A stretch of 64,000 nucleotides of DNA, taken from the NCBI GenBank assembly GCA_019022495.1, contig JAFEKR010000005.1, positions 3,038,001 through 3,102,000 of the forward strand. Reading direction: 5' to 3'. This document shows positions 25,680-37,855 of the stretch, piece after piece; position 1 is the first letter of the stretch, and each line of letters opens with the position of its first letter. The notes beneath the pieces were generated by a model. It worked only from the letters and a program-made list of their open reading frames with translations. It ran no database searches and was not told where the DNA came from. A program made the translations under genes and the position numbers. This DNA comes from Epichloe hybrida. Its lineage: Eukaryota; Ascomycota; Sordariomycetes; Hypocreales; Clavicipitaceae.

Positions 25680-28600
25680 GTCTAGAAAGAGGCTTCGTAA
25701 GACCATCTACAAGCATTGACTTCGTATCTAGATATTCAATCTTAGCTAAACCCTCTAAAACCTGTTGCCTAATATAGTTAAACTTTAGTAATGTATGCTT
25801 TGTATGACTATGTAAAGCAGGGTTATAAGCAGTAGTTATAGCGCCTTAATTATCGCAATATATCTGGATAGGTGGAGAAATAGGGGTTTTTAGCTCCTTA
25901 AATAAGCCCTAAAGCCACTAAAGCTCCCGGAAAGTCTCGCAGATAGCATTAGCTTTAGCTTCTAGTGTTAATAAAGCTATTGTACTAGCTTTCTTTAATT
26001 TCCAGCTAATAGGTCCGCTAGCTAGCTTAAATAGATAAGCATAGGTTAATTTTAAGGTCTTTTTATCCCCTGCAAAATCACTATCGCAATAACCTATTAG
26101 GCTTTTGCTAACTAACCCTTTAGGGTCTCCCCTATAGATAATAGCAAGGAATCTAGTCCTTAATAGATACCTTAGCAGATTTTTAGCTGCTTTTAGGTGT
26201 TCTATATAAGGGCTAGCTAGTGCAGTAGATAACCACTGTAACGTAAAAGCTGTATCAGGCCTTGTAAGCAACATTAGGTACATTATAGTCCCTATGATAT
26301 ACTAATAAAGCTTAATTTCGCTAGCTATTAAAAGCTTAGTTATCTGCGTAGCTAAAACGCCTAGCTGAAGAGGTATGCTAATAGGCTTACTATCTAGCAT
26401 ATTAAATCGTTTTAAGGCTTCTAATATATACTAAGATTGATGAATTTTCAGTATTCTATTAGGCCTATCTCGTACAATTTGAACCCCTAAGAAGAATTCA
26501 GCAGGCCCCCTATCTTCTATTGGATAGACTTTATGAAGTTCCTTTTTAAGCCTTTGGATATAAGATAAATCCGGTCTAATTAGAAGACAGTATTAACGTA
26601 CGTAATAACGAAGGTTTTGGTTAAAGGATTAAAGAAGATAGCTAGGTCAGATATTAAAGGGTTAAATCCTAAGGATTTAAGCACTAATATTAGCGCTTGT
26701 TACCATTCCCTTAAGCTTTGTTTTAGGCCGTATAAAGACTTCTGTAATAAAATTACTTAATCTTTAGAAGGTTTCCAGCCAAAACTTCTAGCTAATTTAG
26801 CTAGTTTAGGATTTGCCTTAAGGAATTCAATAAACCCTTCTAGAATAACCATATAAATCTGTTATTATAGCTTACTATTAAGAAAAGCTCCTATAAAATC
26901 GATTTGTTCGATTTCCTAGTTATTCCAAGCCGCTAGGGCTAGTAAAATCCTCCAGCTAGGGGGAATGCTTGTAGCAGTGAAGGTCTCTAGGTAATCTAGG
27001 CCTTTGATTTGTATAAATCCCTTAGCAACGAGTCAAGCCTTATATTTTAAAGGATTATTTTCTTTATCCTTTTTAAGCTTATAAACAAGCCTATTCTTTA
27101 GTACTTTTCGGCCCTTAGGGATTTGATCTTTCCCTATAAATTTAAAAGTACTAGCCTTTAGAAGCTATTCGTATTCCTTGTACGTGGCTTCTATCTATTT
27201 ATCCCTTTCAGAGCTAGATATAGCCTGCTTCCAGGTCTTAGGCTCGGGGCTAATAGGATTCTTTTCCTTTAGCTTCTTACGTACCTTAAAGCAGATTTCT
27301 TTTATGAAATCTAGAGAAGAAGGGGAACTAATATTAACATCTATAGGGTTAATATTAGGGTCGAAATCGATAATTTTGTCAAAATCGAGGTCTGAAGTCG
27401 AAATCTGATTTCCTAGTTAAGTTGTAGGCTGCGCCTGCATGGGATCCGCTAGAATTAAGCCTTTAGGAGGTTCTTTAGGGCTTATAGGTGGTTTTTCTTG
27501 ACCTACAGGGATACCTATGTTGTCTATAGGATAATCCTTTGAACCTTAGTCTAGATATTGTTGATTTTCATTTTCTAGATTATTTTCCCCCTCTAAAGGG
27601 TTATCCCCTATAGAAATCCTAGGTAAGCCTTTAGAAACAGGGCCTATAGGTTCTATAATCTTAATAAAGCTAGTCTTTATAACTAGCCTTTTAGAGGGGA
27701 TATACACTAGGTAGGTATTAGAACCTAGTGTAGCTAAAAGCCTTCCAGGGATAGTCCTAGCTGCTAACTTCTGGGCTTTAGGTCGTTTTTCCGGGGGAAT
27801 TAGAATCTCACAGTGAGATCCTATAGCTCTAATACTACTAATATCAGTTGTATAAGGCTAATTTAGCTCCCTAGATAGCAGCTATTCAGGGCTTTCATCC
27901 TTAGTGGTATTAGCAGTTATATTAACTAGGTTAACAACTGCAGGTAATACAAAACACCATAAAAATAACGGTAATTTTGCCCACTAGATAGTAGCCCTTA
28001 ATCGATCTAGAATAGTACAAATTGAACGTTCTGCTAATCCATTTTGCTCATGGATATAGGGACTAGAAGTCGTAAATTTAATCCCTTTAGAATTTAACTA
28101 AGCTTGACAACTAGAATCGATTTCCTAGCCCCCATCGAAGTGAAGGTGCCTAGGATATTAACCTAGTTAATTTTTAAGCCCTCTAAAGAAGCCTTTAATA
28201 GCCTTATAAACAGTTAGGCCTTCCTTATTAAGTAATAAGATAACCCACTTATATCTAGTCTTTCAATCAACTAGAAATAAGCAAATTAACTGCTTATTGT
28301 ACGGCGTAGGGCTGATTTTAAGCGTATCCCCCTCTATTCGATCTAGAGCTCTTAGGGGGTCAGGGATAGCTAATTTCCTAGGTCTTCTAACTACCTTAGA
28401 TTAATCACAAGCAATACATCTAAAATCCTTATCCTTAATTTTAGAAAAATCAGGGATTCCTTTAGTTATAAGGCTAGTTTTCTTTAGCAAAGGAAGACCT
28501 AGGTGCCCTAATTATACATGCCATAGGCTAGCTAGTTCTAACAACCATTAATATTAAAAATCCTTGGGGTCTAAATTAGGATCTAGACTAGGGCCCTCTT

Positions 28601-30600
28601 CACTAGTCCCCTGCTAGGCCCCTTAAGAACCACAGGCCTCTTAGAGAGGTATTAGGGACCCTTTTCCTCCACTAGGGCCCTCTAACACCCCTAAATCTAT
28701 TTCCTTAGATTTATAAGGGACCCAACCTAGGGCTATAGGCAAAGAAGAAGGGACTAATTCCCCTAAATCATCCCGTACGATTTCTTCAATATCATCATCA
28801 TTTTCGTCGATTTCGTCTAAATCAGAAGCCTAATCCGGCTTTTTAGAGGGAATTTAAACCTCTATAGGGTAACTATGACCCTTAAAAGCAGCGTAGGTAA
28901 AAGGTCGGATATAATAAGAGTTATTACAGGGCCCTTTAGATAACTTTAGCGTAGATTGGTTTTTAACGTGAAAGAAAAAACCATGTTTTTCTATATCTAA
29001 GGTTGCAATACAAGACCTATCTTTAAGATAAAGTAGGTTTTTTATAAGGCAACCACTAGATATATAGTGCGTAAGTCCACTAACTATATTAACATCAAGC
29101 TGAGGAAAATATAGCGCATCTTTAAGCACTAAGGTCCTATATTTATTAGGATTCTTTTAATATAAGACCTTAAAAACAGCACTACCGTGACCCTTAGCGT
29201 AAATAGGGCCACCACCAGTTATAATAGGGTCGGATTCCCCCTTTTTATAGGGGGTATAATCCCTAAAGACCTCCCTAGAATTAATAATATGTACAGTCGA
29301 ACCTATATCATATAATAGGGCCTTTTTCATGTCTTTGCTATAATAATTAAAACCATTTAAGGTTTTAATTTCTTGATTTTCATCATCCGATTCACTAGAG
29401 CTAGAATCAGAGCTACTATCACTAGAGCTCTTATAACTAGTCTTATAAAGGCTAGGCTTCTTATACGGTTTAAGAGCACCATTAGAAAGGTTGTAATTTC
29501 CTAGCATAAAAGATCCCTCTCTAGAGGTCTCTTTATTATCCTTTTTATCTAATTTTTAACCTTTTTGCTTCTTCTTCTTCTTCTTATTAGAAGAAGAATT
29601 AGAATTAGAAAAGCCCTTATTTTCTTTAGAGCCTCCTTTCTTCTTCTAATTCTTAGGGGCTTTGTCTTTATCCTTAGCCCCTTTTTCAAGGTTTTTAGCC
29701 CTATAATTCAGGGCTTTGGATACCGTAGATAATTTATCCCTCTGTTTTACTAGAAGGTCTGCCATCAAAAATTGGAGATTTAGGGCATCTAGGGGAGCCC
29801 CTATAGCCCTATTCGTATGCATGCTGAATCGTTGCCTCTCAGCCCACTGAGGGAAGGTTGATTTTAGGGATTAAAGATATTAATTAACCTAATCTATCAG
29901 AGCAATCAGGACCCCTAAAATCAATAATCTAGCTAGTAAATTATTAAAGACTGCATTAAAGGACTCTAGAGTCCCCTTAAACTCTTAAAAATTCAGGTTA
30001 TGAAATTCTAAATATAGGGACCCCCTCTGGATTTCAACGCTATGTAAATATTACCTTACAAGTAAATTATAGGCTTCTTCAGGTGATTTTTGCCAAGTTA
30101 TAGCGGCTTGGGGTCCTTCTGTATAACTATCCCTTAGTAACATAAGGATAATAGCTTGATCTGGATCCCCTAGCGCCCTAGAACTCTCCGGATTATCTAG
30201 AAAATTAGGCATGCCTAAAGCTCTAAATTGGATAGTTAGGGCTTGTTTCTATTGTTCGAAATTTTCGGCTCCTTTAAGCCTAGCAGTCTCTAGAAAACTA
30301 TAAACCCTTTTATTGAATTCCTTAATAATTAAATTATTAAAGGTTACTTGTACAGAGCTAGATTCAGCTTAATTTTCTTGAATAGGCTGCTGATCTTGCT
30401 GCTGACTAGCGGGCTTATCAGATTCCACACCCTCCATACGACTATTTACAGTTATAGATAGGCTTTCTAGCTTCTTTAATAACTAGTCTATAGTTGCTTG
30501 TTGCTTAATAGCCTGCTCTTTTAGCTAGTTATTTAGAACCTCTTGCGCACTAGGGTCAGGGATAACAGGTCCCTTTCCCTTTCCTTTGGTATCTATTTTC
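25680..30600 (-). pseudogene. Ty1/Copia gag-pol polyprotein of C, lightly damaged
   Basis: Read on the minus strand: gag (about 30590-29510, with a candidate ATG at 30437, though the frame is open further upstream), a Lys- and Ser-rich linker, then protease (29507-29157) whose D-T-G-S active site reads D-I-G-S near 29306-29317. Next are the gag-pre-integrase segment (29129-28854) and integrase. In integrase the acidic triad is visible in context: L-V-D-x-K-T-R-Y-K near 28240, F-D-G-G near 28130 and E-Q-N-G-L-A-E-R-S near 28040. RT follows (about 27200-26590), then RNase H with G-Y-C-D-S-D-F-A-G-D-K-K (26283-25918). The RT catalytic box has lost one base near 26590-26600: T-Y-V is followed by N and a frame shift. 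Together with scattered stops, that makes it a pseudogene. The ORFs of 91-121 codons here are genuine fragments. Confidence 0.9.
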
Positions 30601-30840
30601 CTTTTTATAGAAGGGAAAAGCTTCTATCTCGCGGGTCCTTCCTTTTTTATAGAAGGGAAGTCTTCTGTATTTAAAATTTATTCCTTTTTATAGAAGGGAA
30701 AAAGCTTCTATCTCGCGGATCCTTCCTTTTTTATAGAAGGGAAGTCTTCTGTAGCCACAATTGATTCCTTTTTATAGAAGGGAAAAGCTTCTTTCTCACA
30801 GGTCCTTCCTTTTTTATAGAAGGGAAGTCTTCTATAATCG
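30598..30840. repeat. Three-unit tandem repeat near the gag start of C
   Basis: Three units of 83, 84 and about 76 bases start at 30598, 30681 and 30765. Each holds two copies of a CCTTTT(TT)ATAGAAGGGAA core, giving six in all, separated by an AGCTTCT(A/T)TCTC(G/A)C(G/A)G spacer. In the gag frame the last unit encodes F-P-S-I-K-K-E-G-P repeated, so it may be an N-terminal gag repeat, or a leader repeat between primer site and gag. Confidence 0.85.
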
Positions 30841-30875
30841 TACACAAAGTGACCTAAACGGAATCTATAGTGATA

Positions 30876-30892
30876 GAGCCGGGCTCATAACC
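30876..30892 (-). other. Primer-binding site of C (initiator tRNA-Met type)
   Basis: The complement reads GGTTATGAGCCCGGCTC directly inside the 5' LTR. GGTTATGAGCC is complementary to the conserved CTCATAACC anticodon-loop region of initiator tRNA-Met, implying priming by an internally cleaved (half) tRNA as in Drosophila copia. Confidence 0.8.
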
Positions 30893-31723
30893 TATTGAAA
30901 TGTAGGGAGCTAGTTACCAGCTACTAGCTAGCAATAGCTATACAAGTGCAAGCTCTACGGTCGGGGACTGATAGGGCCGCAACGTTAAATTAATTAATGT
31001 AACGCAACGAAAGGTTATAGTAGTTATTAACTAATAGAATTCAATTTAGATCACTTTTATAATATCTTATAGAGCAATAGAATTGATTTTAGATACGTTG
31101 TACAGGCAATGCAGCTATTGTTAGTTAAGAGGACTAGCTATCTAGCTAGTTAAAAAGATCTTCTTTCTCTTATAGACCTACTAACCGTATTGGTGGATCC
31201 GGGCCGCTAACGGGGTCTTATAGGCTACTTTTGATTTTCCGCAAAATTCATTTATATGCAAAAATCAAAAAATCAACTTACTACCATACTAGCTAGCAAC
31301 CCGTATGCACTAACTTTTGGTCTAAAAAATAACCTTGCATAAAGAGAAAGCCCTATCTTCAAGCTTCAATTTGCTATATATGAAACTTTTGTACGACCTT
31401 TAGATAAAGAGAAAATCGTTGTCAAAGATAGCTATAGGGTAAGTTATGTGTAGGGTAACCTGCTTACGTCACCCTAGCTTATGTCACCCTAGCTTACCTA
31501 ATTACTAGTGGCGTGGTTGTGGCCACACTTACAGCCACAACGTAATTGACTAATTAGTCATCCACACGGTCGGTCGTAGCTATTGACAGCTACGACGCAG
31601 TTATTAACAGCTGCCCTCGCGACCGTTGACAGCTGCAGTGCAGCTGTCAGACTTGCAAAGCAAGCTAGTAATAAGAAGGTTCTTTAACTAGAAAAGGGCT
31701 AAAAATAGGTCTTATTTTTAACA
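30893..31723 (-). repeat. Family C LTR (5' LTR of C)
   Basis: 831 bp, nearly identical to 24592-25422. The differences visible by eye are C/T and G/A. The same CAGCTG hairpin cluster is present. Confidence 0.93.
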
Positions 31724-31728
31724 ATATT

Positions 31729-34700
31729 AATCATTAGTCTCTTCTCCTTTGTGGTTCCTAGCTTTATAAGACATTTATATAACAAAAAAGAATTAGTACA
31801 GAGAATCATAGGAATTCAAGGCATCTTTAATCAATCCGTAATCTAATGTAAAGTCATGGAAATTACGTAGGTAATGTCTACGCCTTAAACTATACTATAT
31901 AACTCAGAGGTAAGCGCGCTACAAGTAACTCTCTTACTCTTTATTAAGCTATACGTGATAATGTTGCCTTTTATAATAAAGGTATTATTATCTTGCATTA
32001 TCTTGTTACTAATCATAATCACGTATCTAATCTGTGAGCTTAAATCCTTGTTATTAGCAAGCAATCTATTTACAAATATAAAGAGCTTTGCCTCTTTAAG
32101 AACTAAAGGAATATATCGTAGTCCGCGTTATTAATTCTTAATCTACCACTTAAGGCATTTATTAAGGCATGTAATATCTTCCCTAGAGGGCTCTTAGTAT
32201 TAAGCTGTAATTAAAAGGTTATATAAAGCCTCTAGTTAATATATAGTTATGATATAGCTTCCTTACGCTTATTACTCTATATAATCTTGCTTTACTATTA
32301 AGGATTAAGGATTAACTTCCTTAATCTTTTAACTCTAACCTTTCTAGGTTAAGATTAGCGAATTATTAGTGTTCTAGGTTAAGATATAGCTATTAAAGAT
32401 AAGGGGGTTCTTAGTAGTTAATTATTACTTTTCTTTAGCTATAAAATTAGCCTTCTAGAGCTCTTTCTTTTCTTTTTAGAAGAAGTTATCATTGCTTAGG
32501 CCTAATATATTATTAGTTTGCATTCTAATAATACTAAAGAGATTCTTATTCTTTAGGGCTATAATTAATAAGCAGGGATTATAGGTTAAAGTTATTATAT
32601 TAAGGTTATCCCTATGGTAACAGAAGTATATTACCTACTAGTAGGTTCTAGCCTCTGTAATCCTATAAAGAGGTCTAATTAATTTAATTACAGTCCCTTC
32701 TAGAAAGAGATATGTAATTTGCTTTAGTAGTCTCACGATAATTAGCCTTATTAGCATTATATACAATTAAGTGTAAGCTTACGTAATATCACGAATCCAA
32801 AGGTAAATGCCTCTTTTTCTTAATAATAGAGCGATAGCTATAATGAGTCGTTAGCTTACTTGTTAAATCGTTAGCGATTGCGTTAGGATAAATTCCTTTC
32901 CTTTATCATTATAGCCTTATATAATAAGACAAGATTTCTTGTATGGCGAGTCCATTCCTTTGCCTTTAATCTCTCTAACTATACGAGAATCGAAGATTCT
33001 ATAACCTCCGTGCTTCACTAGGTTAAACTTAACAAATTTAAACACATTACAAGCTTATAAAGCGTTAATCTTAGCTTAATTAGACTACTTAAAGGGTTTT
33101 CCTAGGGTTATAATCCTTTCTTCTTAGTGGAGCTAAAGGGTGAGGTTCTAATTAGCCTCCTCCTTTGCTATAAGGAATGCTATGCTTAGTATCCCTCTAG
33201 TTATAACCTCTTAGATAAAGGCCTCCTCTTAATCTTTATTTATAAGTATATAAAGCTAAACTAGGCTAATATTCTTCTTAGAGCTATAAGGTCTTCTTTT
33301 CCTTACTTTTATTCCTTTAGGGTATAGTAATAAGTCTTTAACTTAATAGCTTCCCCTTAGGGCCTTTTAGGCTTTATAAGCCTCTTTATTAGACTCTCCT
33401 ATACTTATAAATTACACTATAAGGGCCTTTCTTAGTCTCCCTTACTTTCTCTTAGCTAGTATTTATAGCTTTTTACTATCTTCTATTAAAGAATCTCTTT
33501 TATTAGTAGTAGTTAGTTATATAGTTACTTCTTCCTCTATGTTACTAGGCTTTATCTCCTACTACTCTAGTCCTTTTATAATATATAAGTCTTTATAATA
33601 GGGCTTTACTACTATAGAGCGGAACTTTGCTAGGCTATAGGGTATATTAATAGTATAGGTCTCTCTATTAGTAGTAAGTAGCTTATAAGGGCCGTGCCAG
33701 CCGCCCTTCTCTCTCCACATATATACATTAGCCTACAAGGGTAGCTAATATATAGGCGCTATGTTAAGGCTGTTCTAGGCTTTAAGGGCATTATAGACCT
33801 ACTATAAAGCCAGATAGCGGTAAACTTCATTAGTAGCTTTATGAATTACTTTAGTATATTAAATAATAAAGATACTTAGTAGCAACTTATCTATTATTCG
33901 CGGGTAGCCTCTAAAGACTAGCACGGTCAGGATAATACTATTTAGGCCTATAAAGTTATTAATAGCCTTAACAGCTATTTAGAGGCGTTACTCTAGCGCA
34001 AGCTCCATTCTAATTAAGTCTATAATAATATTATAAGCTTGGCGTAGAGGTCTGTAATATCTCTTAACCTTTCTAATGCTATTATAGGCTTTAATCAGCA
34101 TCTTATTAGTCTTAATTAATATTAATTAAGTATAATGCCTAAATTCAGCGGAAGCAAAGTTATTGCTAGCATTGTGGATAATCCAATCTAGAGGTCTGAG
34201 ATAAGTATTAATCTAACATTCGCGGATTACATCCTAGATATCTCAAGCCTTCTGCTTCTTTAGATTAAGGAATTAGGCTACCTAGAATAATATTGCTAAA
34301 TCAATAATGTGAAGCACTAGTCAGCCATCGATCTACACGATATCAATAATGATCTCGTAGTTAAATTCATAGTCATCTTTAATTATAAACTTAAATCAAC
34401 TAGGGGCCTTTCCATGTATTTAGTAATAGTAGTAAACTTTGGTTAATTCCTTAATTACCTAGCATTCAACTTCATAACTAGCTTAGTAAAGAATCTTTAC
34501 AAGTCGTTAAACAGAAGGGTAACCAAGTTAATAATATAATTAACGGATATCTCCTTCTGAAAGATAGAAGGCAACTATTTCTCTTACTTCTAGTAACTAC
34601 TAAGGATAGCCCTATTATTACATAATAGGTATAGTCTTATTACCTTGGATAAGTACGTTAGCAAGGTTATTAATCTTAACTTACATATTATCTATATTAG

Positions 34701-37200
34701 TAATTAAGAAGAGGAACGGGGTAGCTATATTAAGGATGTAAAATTTAAGCTCTCTAAGTTCTATAGGCATATAAAGGATTTCTCTTATAACTACTAATCC
34801 GGCGCTAAATATAATAATTTAGGGTTTATAGGGGGTTACCTTTAATAAAGGTATTAATCTTAATAGAGCCTTTACTTATACCTCTCCTATAGTTAACTTT
34901 CCTATAGCGCTAGTATTAGGCATAATCCCTCTAAAGACTTCTTTAGAATAGTGTTCTTTAGAGATATAGTAAATTAAGCCTTTATCGTATTCTTATAGCT
35001 TATAGAGCTTCTACCTAAGGAATATATGTTAGAAGGCTTAATTATTAAGGGTTATAAGAATATTAATATTAGTGGCGTTATAGTTAGTCTATAATCCAGA
35101 GTAGAAGAATTATATAATACTTAGATATACTATTAATAGTAGCTCCTTAACATTATTATTATTATCCTTATCTTCTATATAAGCTATAAGATATGCTTCC
35201 TAATTCTTACCTAAGCCTTTATTAGGCTTATTCTTATTTTACCCTTTATAGGAGGTAAGGAATACTTAGAATCTCTTCTCTAAAGGGGGTATATAGTATG
35301 TCTTACTAGCCTACTAGTAGTCTTTCTCCTTTTAATATTCTTTAGTGGAGTAATTAGAAGACTAGCAGCTACTCTTACTATATATAAAGCAGCGCTTAGT
35401 GCTTAGCCTAGAGCTTTATCTACAATAGCTTTCTCCGCTATAGGATTATTATTTATACTAATAATTAGTAAATATAGCTTCTAGAGGGTCTCCTTATTAG
35501 TACTAAAGGTATTAGGAGGACTTCTTATTTAATTCCACAATAGTAATTACCTTATAAAGGTCTCTAGTAAGACTTTTAAAGCCTATAGAGTATATATATT
35601 CTACTATCTAACATTTAGGCACACTAGCTATAGCATTTAAGGCCTGCTTATAGAGTTTAGTATCTACTATCTTAGTAAGGTATAGGCCTCTATAAATCTT
35701 CTTAAGGGTTAATAACATAATCTTAAGGTACTTAAGCTTGCTTTTATTAGGGTTCTTCTTAATTATACTCTTTAGCGTTATACTACTTTACTTATAGTAA
35801 TAGAATTACTAGTTACTTTCTATCTTAAAGCGCTAATAGATATAAGTAATTATCTCTTTATAGGAATAGTTATTCCTAAAGAGATAATTAAGGTAGTATT
35901 ACTTAGCATTACCTATTAATATAATAGGGAAAGCCTTCTAATAATATGTTTAAGGAAGGTTAATTCTATTACACTTATTTTTAAAGAGCATGATCTTTAG
36001 CGTCAAGAAGTTATATAGCTTTCCACTATAGTAGTCGCTATCCTTATATATCTTTGTAAGCTCTAAGATTTTCTTTGTAATCTAATCTTTAGAGGGGAAT
36101 TACTATAAAGGCATAATTTGTTATAAATAATAGTCTACTAGTCATTCTTAATAATAATTATCTAGATAGAGCTATTAATATAATAGGGATTATCACAGGG
36201 GTTCTTATAAAGGTTTAAGCAATCTCTAGGGTTAGGGAAGGTTAATTTCTAGGGTAAGTTATTAGGGCTGTTAATATTAAGGTTCTAGGGGTTTAGAAGA
36301 TTATAGTCTTTCTTATAATCTTTCCTATAACCAAAGGGGTATTAAGGTTTAATAAAGTACTTCCTTAAGTAATACTAGGATTAAATATCCTAGGCCTTGC
36401 CTAACAAGGACGCCGTAATCTTATAAAGAATTACGTAATTCTCTAGTAATATCCTTAGATACCCTTTTAAAGGTATCTTTAAACTAGCCCTTAAAGTCTT
36501 CTTAGAATAATTCCTATAGGTTATTATCTCTCTAACCTTAATGCTTACTAAGGTTAATAAATCTTATAATTTAGTTATTAAGCTTAAGCTATGTAGTAGT
36601 ATCTGGATCTAGCTTAATAGATTCTTTCTAGTTATATAAGAATTCATAAGTAAGCTATTAAAGGCATAAGGGTAATTTATACCTTTAAGGTCTCTTAGGG
36701 GTAATAATTAAAGCCTTACTATTACTAGTAGCCCTTCCTTTTATAGAAGGTCTAGATTCCTTTGCTATTTTTAACTATAAAAGGAACATTACTAATTTAT
36801 TATTTTTACTACTAATTAAGCTCCTATGTTTACCTATTACTATTATAAGGTTCTTCTTTCGCATTTCAGGAGCGTTATCGCTCTAATAAAATCAGAAGAT
36901 TATAAAAACAGGAAAAACAGAAGAAAAAGCAGCGGAAGTAGCAAAAGCAGTGACAAGAACAAAGTAATAAGAATAAATCACTAGAGATAAAGAAAGTAAT
37001 AGAAGTTCTAAAAGTAACTAGAAAATAATAGGAAAAGTAATAAGGGAATAATAGGAATTATCACTTCCTATTTTTTATAAAAAGGAGGGAAGGAGGTAAT
37101 CTCTCTCTCTTACTAATAAGCATAGGGCAAATAGCACTAATAATAAAGGGGGTAAAAAATAAGCAGTAAATACTTATAGGGAGAGATTAAAGGTCTATTA
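31729..37200 (-). pseudogene. Copia-like gag-pol remnant (B1)
   Basis: On the minus strand, collinear with B0 and B2: RNase H about 31750-32260, RT about 32300-33100, integrase about 33700-34400, protease about 34600-35000, gag about 35000-36760. The RT motif reads M-Q-T-N-N near 32511-32525, so both aspartates are lost but Gln is kept. The ATG-proximal gag (M-A-x-E-S-R-P-S) that is visible in B2 is recognisable near 36,760. 37,200-37,597 is untranslated leader. Confidence 0.8.
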
Positions 37201-37597
37201 GAAGGTAATATATTAAAGGGAATTTATAGGTGTATTAGCTAGCTTAGCTAAGGTTATTCAACGTCAGGTTTGAAATAAATACCTCATAGTAATAAATTCG
37301 GTTAGTTAGTTAGTTTTCTTGTAATAGACAATAAAATCAATAATTAATAATAATATCCTAGATAGATATAATAAAGTTATATCCCTAAGCCTAAGGGTTA
37401 ATAGATCGATTCCTTAGAAGCCTAACAAGCCTATAACTAGGATTCTAGTCTCTTCCTTTAGCACACTTATATAGTTATACCTCTTTACCACAATAACCAT
37501 TATGGCATAACAAGGGGTAGTAGCAGTAGCATCTATAGAAATGTCTTTTCTTATAATACTTAGCTTATCTATAGTTATAAAGTTAACCACTAATTAG

Positions 37598-37850
37598 TAT
37601 TAGATGCACTAAGGTCCTGCGCAGGTAATAAATCCCGTATAAATTAAAGTTGATAATAGTTAGATAGCTAGGAAAGAGGAAGAAGAGAGGGAAAGTCTAG
37701 ATGCTAGAAAAGTGGGCGAAATCCGTATATAGGGCACAAAAGGGGGTGGCGAATTAATGCAGCCAATCACATCGCGTGCATCGCGCTAGACCCACAATTA
37801 GTCTGGTCTTTGGCCACGATTGAACCGATGAAGATCCGAAGGAATCAACA
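37598..37850 (-). repeat. Family B LTR (5' LTR of B1)
   Basis: 253 bp. It starts TATTAGATGCAC (TGTT changed to TATT) and ends GAAGGAATCAACA before the AGGAA duplication. It keeps the CCAAT box (CAGCCAATCACATCG) and a high CpG content. Confidence 0.92.
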
Positions 37851-37855
37851 AGGAA

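Larger units (their letters stand above)
24592..31723 (-). mobile_element. Complete canonical Ty1/Copia element C, inserted in B1
   Basis: 7132 bp, coding minus. LTRs are 831 bp each (24592-25422 and 30893-31723). The target-site duplication is ATATT at 24587-24591 and 31724-31728. The two flanks join to give the undisturbed family B sequence seen at 40,088. In coding sense the LTR starts TGTTAAAAATAAGACC and ends CATTTCAATA. The primer site GGTTATGAGCCCGGCTC (complement of 30876-30892) matches the anticodon region of initiator tRNA-Met, as in Drosophila copia. The polypurine tract is the complement of 25423-25437 (CTTTTGTAGAGGGGG). C is much less RIP-mutated than the other elements and is nested deepest, so it is probably the youngest complete element. 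Confidence 0.95.
23979..37850 (-). mobile_element. Complete Copia-like element B1, inserted in D and split by C
   Basis: Family B, coding minus. LTRs 23979-24231 and 37598-37850 (253 bp each). The target-site duplication is AGGAA at 23974-23978 and 37851-37855. Removing the nested C element (24592-31723) and its duplication leaves about 6.7 kb, matching B2 (6605 bp). The internal parts are 24232-24591 (3' end of the element) and 31729-37597 (RNase H through gag). The primer-site motif lies at 37583-37597 on the complement. Confidence 0.93.

Noticed and set aside
27178..27408. 76-codon plus-strand ORF
   Set aside because: Antisense to the integrase/RT linker of C.
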